DNA of 64,000 nt from AP-15 sp963789025 (GTDB lineage: Bacteria > Pseudomonadota > Alphaproteobacteria > ATCC43930 > CGMCC-115725), in assembly GCA_963789025.1 (NCBI GenBank), contig CAWBIT010000011.1, positions 254,745 through 318,744 on the forward strand, given 5' to 3'. The notes below the pieces were generated by a model. That model saw only the letters and a list, made by a program, of their open reading frames with translations. It had not been told where the DNA came from and ran no database searches. Shown here piece after piece: positions 25,488 through 33,250 of this stretch (positions are counted from its first letter, which is position 1; each line of letters starts with the position of its first letter). Made by a program: the position numbers and the translations under genes.

Positions 25488-27137
25488 CTACTTCAGCGCC
25501 CGGCTCGCGCGCTCGCGCAGTACGAATTTCTGAATCTTGCCGGTCGAGGTTTTCGGCAAGGGGCCGAACAGCACGGTGCGCGGCGCCTTGTAATGCGCGA
25601 GGTGCTCGCGGCAGAAGGCGATCATTTCCTCGGCCGTTGCGGTTGCTTCGGCTTTCAGGGTGACGAAGGCGCAAGGCGTTTCGCCCCACATCGGGTCGGG
25701 GCGGGCGACCACAGCGGCTTCGAGCACGCCGGGGTGCCGGTAAAGGACATCCTCGACCTCGATCGTCGAGATGTTCTCGCCGCCCGAGATGATGATGTCT
25801 TTCGAGCGGTCCTTCAGCTCGATATAGCCGTCGGGATGCATGACCCCGAGGTCGCCGCTATGAAACCAGCCCCCGGCAAACGCCTCCTCGGTGGCGCGCG
25901 GGTTCTTCAGATACCCCTTCATGACGATGTTGCCGCGCATCAAGACTTCTCCCATCGCCGCGCCGTCCGGCGCGACCGGCACGAGACTTGCCGGATCGGC
26001 GACGGTCAGATCCTCGAGCACCGGGTAGGTCACCCCCTGGCGCGCCTTGAGGCGCGCCCGCTCGGCGGCCGGCAGAGCATCCCACTCGTCGTGCCAGGCG
26101 CAGACCACCGCGGGTCCATAGACTTCGGTCAGGCCATAGACATGAGTGATGTGAAACCCGAGCGCCTCCATGCCTTCGATGACCGCGGCGGGTGGCGCCG
26201 CCCCGGCGGTCATCATCTCGACCCGGCGGTCGAGCGGGCGCTTCAGCCCGGCCCCGGCCCCCGGGCTAGCATTGAGCAGCAAGTTCATGATTACCGGAGC
26301 GCCGCACAGATGGGTTACACCCTCGCGCGCGATTGCTTCGTAGATGGCCGCAGCCTCGACCCGGCGCAGGCAGACGTGGGTGCCGGCCATCGCCGTGATG
26401 GTCCACGGGAAGCACCAGCCGTTGCAGTGGAACATCGGCAAGGTCCACAGATAGACCGGATGCTGCCGCATGCCCCAAACAAGAATGTTGCCGAGCGCGT
26501 TCAGATAAGCGCCGCGATGGTGATAGACGACGCCCTTCGGATTGCCGGTGGTGCCCGAGGTGTAGTTGAGCGCGATTGCGTCCCACTCGTCCTCGGGCGT
26601 GACTTCCTGGAAAGCCGGGTCTCCCGTCGCCAGAAACTCCTCGTAATCCATCTCGCCGAGCCGCTCGCCGCCGGGTCCCATCGCATCGGCGATATCGATC
26701 ACCACGGGCTTTTGGTCGAGCTGCGCCAGTGCCTGTGCGACCACCGGCGCGAATTCGGTATCGGTGATCAGAACCTTGGCCTCGCCATGCCGCAGAATGA
26801 AGGCAATGGTATCCGGATCGAGGCGGATATTGAGCGCGTTCAGCACCGCCCCGGCCATCGGCACCCCGAAATGCGCCTCGAATGCCTCGGGAGTGTTTGG
26901 CGCCATCACGGCGACGGTGTCGCCGCGCCCGACTCCGCGCGCCACTAGCGCCGACGCCAGCGGGCGGCAGCGTTCGAGCGCCTCACCCCAGCTATACCGC
27001 CGCTCCCCATGCACGACGGCGAGCCGGTTTGGATAGACCGTCGCGCTGCGCACCAGAAATCCGATGGGGGTCAGCGGCACGTAATTGGCCGCGTTCTTGC
27101 CGAGCCCGATATCGTAAGGGTTGGTTGACGTGCTCAT
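25488..27137 (-). CDS. Acyl-CoA ligase (AMP-binding; DmdB/fatty-acyl-like)
   Basis: The 549-residue ligase shows the ANL core motifs NYTSGTTGNPKGV, YGLTEVYGP, GWFHSGDLGVMHPDGYIELKDR and C-terminal KTSTGKIQKFVLRE with the catalytic lysine. The MFHCNGWCFPW segment is typical of the medium-chain/methylmercaptopropionyl-CoA ligase group. It forms an acyl-adenylate, then the CoA thioester. It probably shares a transcript with the Rieske oxygenase downstream. The true acid substrate cannot be told from sequence. Confidence 0.9.
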   Translation of the reverse strand: MSTSTNPYDIGLGKNAANYVPLTPIGFLVRSATVYPNRLAVVHGERRYSWGEALERCRPLASALVARGVGRGDTVAVMAPNTPEAFEAHFGVPMAGAVLNALNIRLDPDTIAFILRHGEAKVLITDTEFAPVVAQALAQLDQKPVVIDIADAMGPGGERLGEMDYEEFLATGDPAFQEVTPEDEWDAIALNYTSGTTGNPKGVVYHHRGAYLNALGNILVWGMRQHPVYLWTLPMFHCNGWCFPWTITAMAGTHVCLRRVEAAAIYEAIAREGVTHLCGAPVIMNLLLNASPGAGAGLKRPLDRRVEMMTAGAAPPAAVIEGMEALGFHITHVYGLTEVYGPAVVCAWHDEWDALPAAERARLKARQGVTYPVLEDLTVADPASLVPVAPDGAAMGEVLMRGNIVMKGYLKNPRATEEAFAGGWFHSGDLGVMHPDGYIELKDRSKDIIISGGENISTIEVEDVLYRHPGVLEAAVVARPDPMWGETPCAFVTLKAEATATAEEMIAFCREHLAHYKAPRTVLFGPLPKTSTGKIQKFVLRERASRALK

Positions 27138-27158
27138 ATCGCCTCCGCGGCCCGTGAT

Positions 27159-27232
27159 GGGTTTCGCGTCCGCTCAGCCCATCCTACCACATCGCCCGTT
27201 TCCGCGTAGGATGGGTTGAGCATGGCGAAACC
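27159..27232. repeat. Palindromic repeat (GTAGGATGGGTTGAGC / GCGAAACCC type)
   Basis: Left arm GGGTTTCGC...CTCAGCCCATCCTAC (27159-27187) pairs with right arm GTAGGATGGGTTGAG...GCGAAACCC (27206-27232). This pattern belongs to a palindromic repeat often met between genes in Rhizobiales and relatives. It lies between the divergent acyl-CoA ligase and prpE genes, so promoters of both must flank or lie in it. Confidence 0.8.
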
Positions 27233-27277
27233 CAGCGAATTGGCGGAGAATTCGACCGGACTCGAGGGAGGATATAA

Positions 27278-29197
27278 ATGACGCCCGGATATGCCGAGAC
27301 GTATCGTCGCTCGCTTGAGCGGCCGGAGGAATTCTGGGCGGAGGCCGCCGAAGCTATAGACTGGGAGCGGCGCTGGGACCGCGTGCTCGACGTGAGCCGG
27401 CCGCCCTTTTACCGCTGGTTTCCGGGCGCCAGGCTCAACACCTGCTGGAATGCCGTCGACCGCCATGTCGCGGCGGGGCGGGGCGAGCGGGTCGCGCTGA
27501 TCTGGGATAGCCCCGTCACAGGACAAGTCCGGCATTTCACCTATCGCGAGCTGCGCGATGAGGTTGCGCGCCTCGCGGGCGTGCTGGCGAGCCTCGGCGT
27601 CGTCAAGGGCGACCGCGTGCTGATCTATATGCCGATGGTCCCCGAGGCGGCGTTCGCGATGCTGGCTTGCGCCCGGATCGGGGCGATCCATTCGGTCGTG
27701 TTCGGCGGGTTTGCCGCGCACGAGCTGGCGACCCGCATCGACGACGCGAAGCCGCGCGTGATCCTCTCCGCCTCATGCGGCATCGAGGTCAGCCGCATCG
27801 TTCCCTACAAGCCGCTGCTCGATACCGCAATCGCCGAGGCGCGGGCGAAACCGGAGCATTGCGTGATCCTGCAGCGGCCGATGTGTGCTGCCGAGCTGGT
27901 TCCCGGACGCGACCACGATTGGCACGAACTCGCCGCCGAAGCTCGGCCGGCGGAGTGCGTGCCGGTGCTCGCGACCGACCCGCTCTACATCCTCTACACC
28001 TCGGGCACGACCGGTATCCCCAAGGGCGTGGTGCGCGACAATGGCGGCTATGCGGTGGCGCTCCATTGGTCGATGCGCTCGATCTACGGGGTGCAACCGG
28101 AAGAGGTGTTCTGGACCGCCTCGGATGTCGGCTGGGTGGTCGGCCATTCGTATATCGTCTACGCCCCGCTGATCTACGGCTGCACCACGGTCATGTACGA
28201 GGGCAAGCCGGTCGGCACACCCGACGCCGGAGCATTCTGGCGCGTTATCGAGCAGCATCGCGTGCGTGTCTTCTTCACCGCGCCGACGGCGTTCCGCGCG
28301 ATCAAGCGCGAAGACCCCGACGGACGGCTGATCCGTGCGCGCGATCTCGGGCATTTCCGCGCACTGTTCCTGGCGGGGGAACGGGCCGATCCACCTACCA
28401 TCGCATGGGCGGAAGAGCAGCTGCGCATCGCCGTCATCGACCATTGGTGGCAGACCGAGACCGGCTGGCCGATCGGCGCCAATTGCCTCGGCATCGAGCG
28501 GCTGCCGGTCAAGCACGGCTCGTGCACGCGCGCCGTGCCGGGCTGGGATATCCGTGTGCTCGATGCCGAGGCCGAGGGGACGGCGCGCGAGCTTCCCGCC
28601 GGCGAGATCGGTGCGCTCGCGGTCAAGCTGCCGCTGCCGCCCGGCGCGTTGCCGACGTTGTGGCAAGCCGACGACGCTTTCGTCCGATCGTATCTGGACA
28701 CCTTCCCGGGCTTCTATCAGACCGGCGACGCCGGGTTGATCGACGCCGACGGGTATATCCACGTGATGACCCGTACCGACGACATCATCAATGTCGCGGC
28801 TCACCGCCTGTCGACCGGCGAGATCGAGGAAGTGCTGGCGGCCCATCCCGATGTCGCGGAATGCGCCGTGATCGGCATCACCGATGCGTTGAAGGGGCAG
28901 GTTCCGCTGGGCCTCCTGGTGCTCAAAGCCGGCGTCAAGCGCTCCGCGGATGAGGTCGAGCGCGAAGCCGTCGCGCTGGTTCGCGACCGCATCGGACCGG
29001 TTGCGAGCTTCAAGACTGCGCTCGTCGTGGCCGGACTGCCGAAGACCCGGTCGGGCAAGATATTGCGCGGCACGATGCGCCGGATCGCTGACGGCGAGGA
29101 CTATCCCATGCCGGCGACGATCGACGATCCGGCGGTGCTCGGCGAAATCAACGCCGCTCTGGCAGATGCCGGCTACGCCAAGCGAGACAGGGTGTAA
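27278..29197 (+). CDS. prpE: Propionyl-CoA synthetase (PrpE-type acyl-CoA synthetase)
   Basis: The 639-residue protein has the acetyl/propionyl-CoA synthetase layout: N-terminal cap (YAETYRRSLERPEEFWAEAA), GAIHSVVFGGFAAHELATRI, LYTSGTTGIPKGVVRDNGG, WTASDVGWVVGHSYIVYAPL, DHWWQTETGWPI and GKILRGTMRRIADGE with the acetylation-controlled catalytic Lys in SGK. VVRDNGGY and overall length favour PrpE over AcsA (which has PKGV-HTTGGY). It activates propionate for the methylmalonyl or methylcitrate route; no prpBCD genes are nearby. GAGGGAGG precedes the ATG. It converges with trcR, 2 bases apart. Confidence 0.93.
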   Translation: MTPGYAETYRRSLERPEEFWAEAAEAIDWERRWDRVLDVSRPPFYRWFPGARLNTCWNAVDRHVAAGRGERVALIWDSPVTGQVRHFTYRELRDEVARLAGVLASLGVVKGDRVLIYMPMVPEAAFAMLACARIGAIHSVVFGGFAAHELATRIDDAKPRVILSASCGIEVSRIVPYKPLLDTAIAEARAKPEHCVILQRPMCAAELVPGRDHDWHELAAEARPAECVPVLATDPLYILYTSGTTGIPKGVVRDNGGYAVALHWSMRSIYGVQPEEVFWTASDVGWVVGHSYIVYAPLIYGCTTVMYEGKPVGTPDAGAFWRVIEQHRVRVFFTAPTAFRAIKREDPDGRLIRARDLGHFRALFLAGERADPPTIAWAEEQLRIAVIDHWWQTETGWPIGANCLGIERLPVKHGSCTRAVPGWDIRVLDAEAEGTARELPAGEIGALAVKLPLPPGALPTLWQADDAFVRSYLDTFPGFYQTGDAGLIDADGYIHVMTRTDDIINVAAHRLSTGEIEEVLAAHPDVAECAVIGITDALKGQVPLGLLVLKAGVKRSADEVEREAVALVRDRIGPVASFKTALVVAGLPKTRSGKILRGTMRRIADGEDYPMPATIDDPAVLGEINAALADAGYAKRDRV

Positions 29198-29199
29198 GC

Positions 29200-29775
29200 C
29201 TAACCCTCCAGCCGCTCGGCCTCCTCGTTGCCGAGTTGGTCATCCGACACCGGCCTTCGCGCGCGGGCCTGGCTGAGCGCCCGCTCGAGCTCGGCGAAGG
29301 TGCAGAGACCGAGCTCGACGGGGTGCCGGGGCTTGATGTTGGCGCTGTTCCAATGCGTGCGGTCGCGCACCGCCGCGATCGTCGGCTTGGTCGTGCCGAT
29401 CAGCTTGGTGATCTGCGTATCGGACAGCTCGGGATGGCTCTTCAGCAGAAACGCAATCGCATCCGGCTTGTCCTGCCGTTTGGATATCGGAGTATAGCGC
29501 GGGCCCTTGTGCTTGAAGACTTCCGGTGGATGGGCCTTCGGGGAAAGCTTGAGCCGCGCCTCGGGATCGGTTTGGCAGCGCTCGATCTCCTCCGCCGTGG
29601 TCTGACCGTTCGCCACCGGGTCGAGCCCTTGCATCTGGTTCGCCACCTCGCCATCGGCGATGGCTTGGATCTCCAGCGGATGCAGCTCGCAGAAATCGGC
29701 TATCTGGTCAAAGGTGAGCGAGGTGTTTTCGACCAGCCATACGGCGGTCGCCTTGGGCATCAACGGAGCGGCCAT
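29200..29775 (-). CDS. trcR: Cell-cycle transcriptional regulator TrcR (DUF1013)
   Basis: This 191-residue protein matches DUF1013 throughout: MAAPLMPKATAVWLVENTSLTFDQIADFC at the start, then EIQAIADGEVA, GLDPVANGQTTAEEI, RYTPISKRQDKPDAIAFLL and KLIGTTKPTIAAVRDRTHWN, the last looking like a helix-turn-helix. The family is nearly confined to Alphaproteobacteria and has been named TrcR for a role in cell-cycle transcription. It is strong evidence for the class of this organism. Single gene. Confidence 0.95.
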   Translation of the reverse strand: MAAPLMPKATAVWLVENTSLTFDQIADFCELHPLEIQAIADGEVANQMQGLDPVANGQTTAEEIERCQTDPEARLKLSPKAHPPEVFKHKGPRYTPISKRQDKPDAIAFLLKSHPELSDTQITKLIGTTKPTIAAVRDRTHWNSANIKPRHPVELGLCTFAELERALSQARARRPVSDDQLGNEEAERLEG

Positions 29776-29909
29776 GCTGAATTCCGATGCAACGGCGTGC
29801 TGACGGGCTAAGGCAGCGCCCCGGCACGCTCGAAAAAAGTTAATCGTTATATAATGGCAGCGCCCCGCCTAGGGAAGGCAGCGGGAAGACGAAAGGAGAA
29901 CGGGAAGGC

Positions 29910-30092
29910 ATGGACGAGTCGGATCTCGAACCGCGGCGCAAGCCGGTGCAGCCGAAAGACTTGACCCTGCTGGGGATTGCCGAACTCGAAGCCTATATCG
30001 CCGAATTGGAGGCCGAAATCGCCCGGGTGCGGGTCGAGATCGCGGCAAAGCTCGGCCAGCGGCGCGGCGCCGAAGCGCTGTTCAGACGGTGA
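29910..30092 (+). CDS. DUF1192 family small protein
   Basis: The 60-residue product (MDESDLEPRRKPV..., then LTLLGIAELEAYIAELEAEIARVRVEI) has the DUF1192 core, a short coiled coil with repeated ELEAYIAELEAEI. An AAAGGAG site lies upstream. The family is small, cytoplasmic and of unknown role, found mainly in Alphaproteobacteria. Its divergent partner is trcR. Confidence 0.9.
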   Translation: MDESDLEPRRKPVQPKDLTLLGIAELEAYIAELEAEIARVRVEIAAKLGQRRGAEALFRR

Positions 30093-30188
30093 CGCCGAGT
30101 GCAGCGCGGGGGGATCCTACCCCGCCGCGCCGCGCTGATTTATACGGATCTCCAGAAACGTCTGGACCCTGCTTGCCGCCCGACCCGG

Positions 30189-31004
30189 TCACGCGGCGCC
30201 CGGGTGGTGCTCGATGAAATCGAGCGTCGCCGTGCTGCAGCGAGCAGCATGGCTCGCCGCGACATGGTAGGAGTTGCCCGGCAGCACGATGAGGCTCGAA
30301 TCCGGGATCTGCTGCTGCCAGGCCCGGGTCTGGTCGACCGATGCCAGCCCGCTCCCGTCGGTCGTGATGACCAGCGTCGGGCAGCGGATCTGCGGCACGT
30401 CCGCCCGGATGTCGGCGCAGGCGATCGTCTTCATAAAGCCGATCTGGGTCGATACCGCGGTGCGGCCCATGAACTTGATCCACCATTCGACCCCCTCCGG
30501 CGGAAAATCGCTGCCGAGGCGGCCCGCCATCGTGCGGCGCGCCCAGTGCTCGACCCCTCTGGTTTCGAATTCGTCGGCCAGCTCGGGGGCGCGCTCGGCG
30601 GCGCCTTCGCGCATCGGCGGCGGTGTCCCGACCACCGTCAAGGTCGTGACCCGATCGGGACGGCGCGCCGCAAAGGCGCGCGCTATCGTGCCGCCGATCT
30701 TGGCGCCGACCACATGGAAACGGCGGCTGTCGAGCCTGTCCATCAGGCTCGTGAAATCCTCGATCAGCCGGTCGAGCGTCCACGGAAAGTCCCGCGGCAT
30801 CGCCGTCGAGGCGCCAAAGCCGCGCATGTCGGGGCGCACTAGGCGATAATGGCGCGCCAGGTGCGGGACCCAGCCGTACCAGGCCGCCCCGCTTTCGGCA
30901 TTGCCATGCAACAGCAGCACGGTTTCCGGCTTGCGCCAGGGGTCTGTGAAATCGTCGACTTCATAATGCATCGTCAGATCGGGGGTGGGTTGGAATGTCG
31001 GCAT
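30189..31004 (-). CDS. Alpha/beta hydrolase with Lys in place of the nucleophile
   Basis: The 271-residue protein has the fold markers LLLHGNAESGAAWYGW (oxyanion-hole HG), RPDMRGFGAS and a C-terminal GNSYHVAAS carrying the catalytic-type His. The nucleophile elbow, normally G-x-S-x-G, reads G-A-K-I-G, so Lys102 sits where Ser/Asp/Cys is expected. It may therefore be non-hydrolytic, a binding protein, or use another residue. The start at 31004 follows GAGGGAGG. It lies 27 bases past the pbpC stop on the opposite reading order (pbpC ends at 31031), so pbpC is upstream on the same strand and transcription may continue into it. Confidence 0.82.
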   Translation of the reverse strand: MPTFQPTPDLTMHYEVDDFTDPWRKPETVLLLHGNAESGAAWYGWVPHLARHYRLVRPDMRGFGASTAMPRDFPWTLDRLIEDFTSLMDRLDSRRFHVVGAKIGGTIARAFAARRPDRVTTLTVVGTPPPMREGAAERAPELADEFETRGVEHWARRTMAGRLGSDFPPEGVEWWIKFMGRTAVSTQIGFMKTIACADIRADVPQIRCPTLVITTDGSGLASVDQTRAWQQQIPDSSLIVLPGNSYHVAASHAARCSTATLDFIEHHPGAA

Positions 31005-31030
31005 GCTGTCCTCCCTCAAAAAGTGCGGGT

Positions 31031-33250
31031 TTAATCAGGGGAAAGCCGCACTGTGCTGTGGGCGCTGCGGCCATCGCCATCGATCACGGTGAGACGGGCA
31101 AACCCAATGCCCTCGGGCTCCCAGTATATCTGCCGGCGCCGCGGCGGCGAGGGAAGGGGTTTGCCGTCAACCAGCCAGCGCAGCGGCCGCTTGCCGCCGG
31201 CCGCTTCGAGCGGCAATTCCTCGCCGCGCCATTCGATCAACGCCCCGTCCGGCGGGTACAGGATCTTCGGCCCCACCAGAGACGCCGACGCCCGGGGCGG
31301 CGGGCCGGCATCGAGCCGCTGCAGACGCGACGGAAGGTCCTTATTGGCTGCGAGAAGTGCTCCCAGCGGCTGTCGCGTTTCGCTTCGCGGCATCGCCGGA
31401 CCGAGGAGGTCGGCGATCTTGAAGAGGATCGGCGCCGCCGTCAGCCTGCCGCTGCGGCCCGGCATCGGGGTGCCGTCGGCACGTCCCGCCCAGACGCCGA
31501 TCGTGACCTCGGGATCGTAGCCGACCGCCCAGAAATCGCGGTAGCCGTAAGAGGTTCCGGTCTTGAAGGCGAGTCTCCGGCCGCGGCGGATTTCGGCCGG
31601 CAGGACGCCGGGTGGTGGCGGTGCCTCGGCCAGGATGTCGTTGACATACCATGCCCCGAGCGGTCCGAAAATCGGGGTACCCAAGACCGGCGGGTCGTCG
31701 CTCCGGTACCTCAAGGGCGTCACCTCTCCGCCATTTGACAGCGCCGCATAGAGCCGCACGAGATCGGCCAATGTGATGCCGGCGCCGCCCAGCGCCACCG
31801 CCAGACCCGGGTTGGCGGCCGGCTCGGGCAGATGCAAGCGGACGCCGGCAGCGGCGAGCGCTGCCGTGAACCGCGCCGGCCCGAGCCGGTCGAGCACCGC
31901 GACGGCCGGTAGGTTCAGCGAGTATTGCAATGCCTGCCGCGCGCTCACATCGCCCTGAAAATGGCCGTCGAAATCAGAGGGCGCGTAATCGCCGAAATGC
32001 CGGGGACGGTCTTCGAGGACTGTCTCCGGGTGAATGATCAGCCGGTCGAAGGCCATGGCGTAGATGAACGGCTTCAGCGCCGATCCCGGCGATCGCACCG
32101 CGCGCGCCATGTCGAGTGTCCCGCGGCGCGCCACGGCCCCGAAATCCCCATTGCCGGCGTAGGCCAGCACCCGCCGGGTGCGATTGTCGACGACGATCGC
32201 CGCGATTGCCGCCTCGGGATCGAGGGCCAGGACTTCGCGCTTCAGCAGATCCTCGACCCGCTGCTGCAACAGCGGGTCGATCGTCGTGCGATGGATCGAG
32301 GCGGCCGGATCGTCGTTGCGCAATGCCCGCGCAAGATGCGGTGCGCGGAACGGCATGGCGAGCCGAACCCGCGGGACGTCCTCTGCGCGCGCCTCGGCGA
32401 GAGCGGCGGGCGAGATCACCCCCGCTTCGGCCATGCGCAGCAGGACCCGGTCGCGGCCGGCGCGCGCCGCCTCCGGGTGACGGTCCGGGCGAAGGCGCTC
32501 CGGCGAACGCGGGATCGCGACGAGCAACGCGCATTCCGCCGCCGAGAGGCGGGTGGGCTCCTTGCCGAAATAGGCGAGGCTCGCGGCCCGCACGCCCTCG
32601 AGATTGCCGCCGAACGGGGCGAGGGTCAGATAAAGCCCGAGCACTTGGTCCTTTGACAGGGTTCGTTCGAGCGCCAGCGCCTTTGCCATTTCGCCAAGCT
32701 TTGCCGGGAGCGAGCGCCGGTGCGGTTCGAGCAGGCGCGCGACTTGCATCGTCAACGTGGATGCACCGGACACAATATGCCCGCTCAGCCCGAGTTGCGC
32801 GGAAGCGCGCAGCACGGCAAGAGGATCGACGCCGGGGTGCCATGCAAAGCGCGAATCCTCGGCGGCGACCAGCATGCGGCGATAGAGCGGGTCGACCTTG
32901 TCCGGCTCGACCGGCAGCCGCCATTTGCCGTCGGCGGTCAGAAACCCGCGCAGGATCGACCCGTCCGACGCGAGGACGAGAACCGACGCGTCTCGCCCTC
33001 GATCGAGCGACGGCGCTGGTAGCGCGCGATAGAGAATAGTCGCGGCCAAGCACAAGACGATCGTAGCAAACAACCATCGCAGCGAGCCCCTGACCCTCCC
33101 GCTGCGCGGGCCCCTCCCTCTCCCCGCAGGCGGGGCGAGGGGAATAGGCTCGTTTCTCCCTCGCCCCGCTTGCCCCCTCCCTTCCCTCCCCCGCAAGCGG
33201 GGGAGGGTTAGGGTGGGGGAGAGGGGTGGGGTGAGGGGCCTATCGCGCAC
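31031..33250 (-). CDS. pbpC: Penicillin-binding protein 1C (transglycosylase/transpeptidase)
   Basis: This bifunctional peptidoglycan synthase has a transmembrane helix (LRWLFATIVLCLAATILY), a GT51 domain (EDSRFAWHPGVD, GASTLTMQVARLL, FGGNLEGVRAASLAYFGK), a transpeptidase domain with SALK, SLN and KTGTSYGYRDFWAVGY motifs, and the C-terminal PBP1C-specific domain. It follows an alpha-2-macroglobulin gene, the conserved yfhM-pbpC pair thought to guard against host or foreign proteases when the wall is breached. The first 45 or so residues before the helix are Pro/Arg/Gly-rich and encoded by a dispersed DNA repeat (33090-33238), so the start is uncertain: 33250 overlaps the upstream stop, and a later start is possible. 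Confidence 0.92.
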   Translation of the reverse strand: MRDRPLTPPLSPTLTLPRLRGREGRGQAGRGRNEPIPLAPPAGRGRGPRSGRVRGSLRWLFATIVLCLAATILYRALPAPSLDRGRDASVLVLASDGSILRGFLTADGKWRLPVEPDKVDPLYRRMLVAAEDSRFAWHPGVDPLAVLRASAQLGLSGHIVSGASTLTMQVARLLEPHRRSLPAKLGEMAKALALERTLSKDQVLGLYLTLAPFGGNLEGVRAASLAYFGKEPTRLSAAECALLVAIPRSPERLRPDRHPEAARAGRDRVLLRMAEAGVISPAALAEARAEDVPRVRLAMPFRAPHLARALRNDDPAASIHRTTIDPLLQQRVEDLLKREVLALDPEAAIAAIVVDNRTRRVLAYAGNGDFGAVARRGTLDMARAVRSPGSALKPFIYAMAFDRLIIHPETVLEDRPRHFGDYAPSDFDGHFQGDVSARQALQYSLNLPAVAVLDRLGPARFTAALAAAGVRLHLPEPAANPGLAVALGGAGITLADLVRLYAALSNGGEVTPLRYRSDDPPVLGTPIFGPLGAWYVNDILAEAPPPPGVLPAEIRRGRRLAFKTGTSYGYRDFWAVGYDPEVTIGVWAGRADGTPMPGRSGRLTAAPILFKIADLLGPAMPRSETRQPLGALLAANKDLPSRLQRLDAGPPPRASASLVGPKILYPPDGALIEWRGEELPLEAAGGKRPLRWLVDGKPLPSPPRRRQIYWEPEGIGFARLTVIDGDGRSAHSTVRLSPD
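33090..33238. repeat. C/T- and G/A-rich palindromic repeat inside the pbpC 5' end
   Basis: Paired arms such as CCCTCCCGC-TGCGCGGG, CCTCTCCCCGC...GCGGGGCGAGGGG and CTCCCCCGC-AAGC-GGGGGAG stack here. They are related to 5574-5658 and 44134-44279. Read as protein they give the low-complexity segment rich in Arg, Gly and Pro at the start of the pbpC frame. Confidence 0.8.

Noticed and set aside
31974..33077. 367-codon frame over pbpC
   Set aside because: It has biased Arg/Pro/Gly composition and lies antiphase to the clear PbpC domains.
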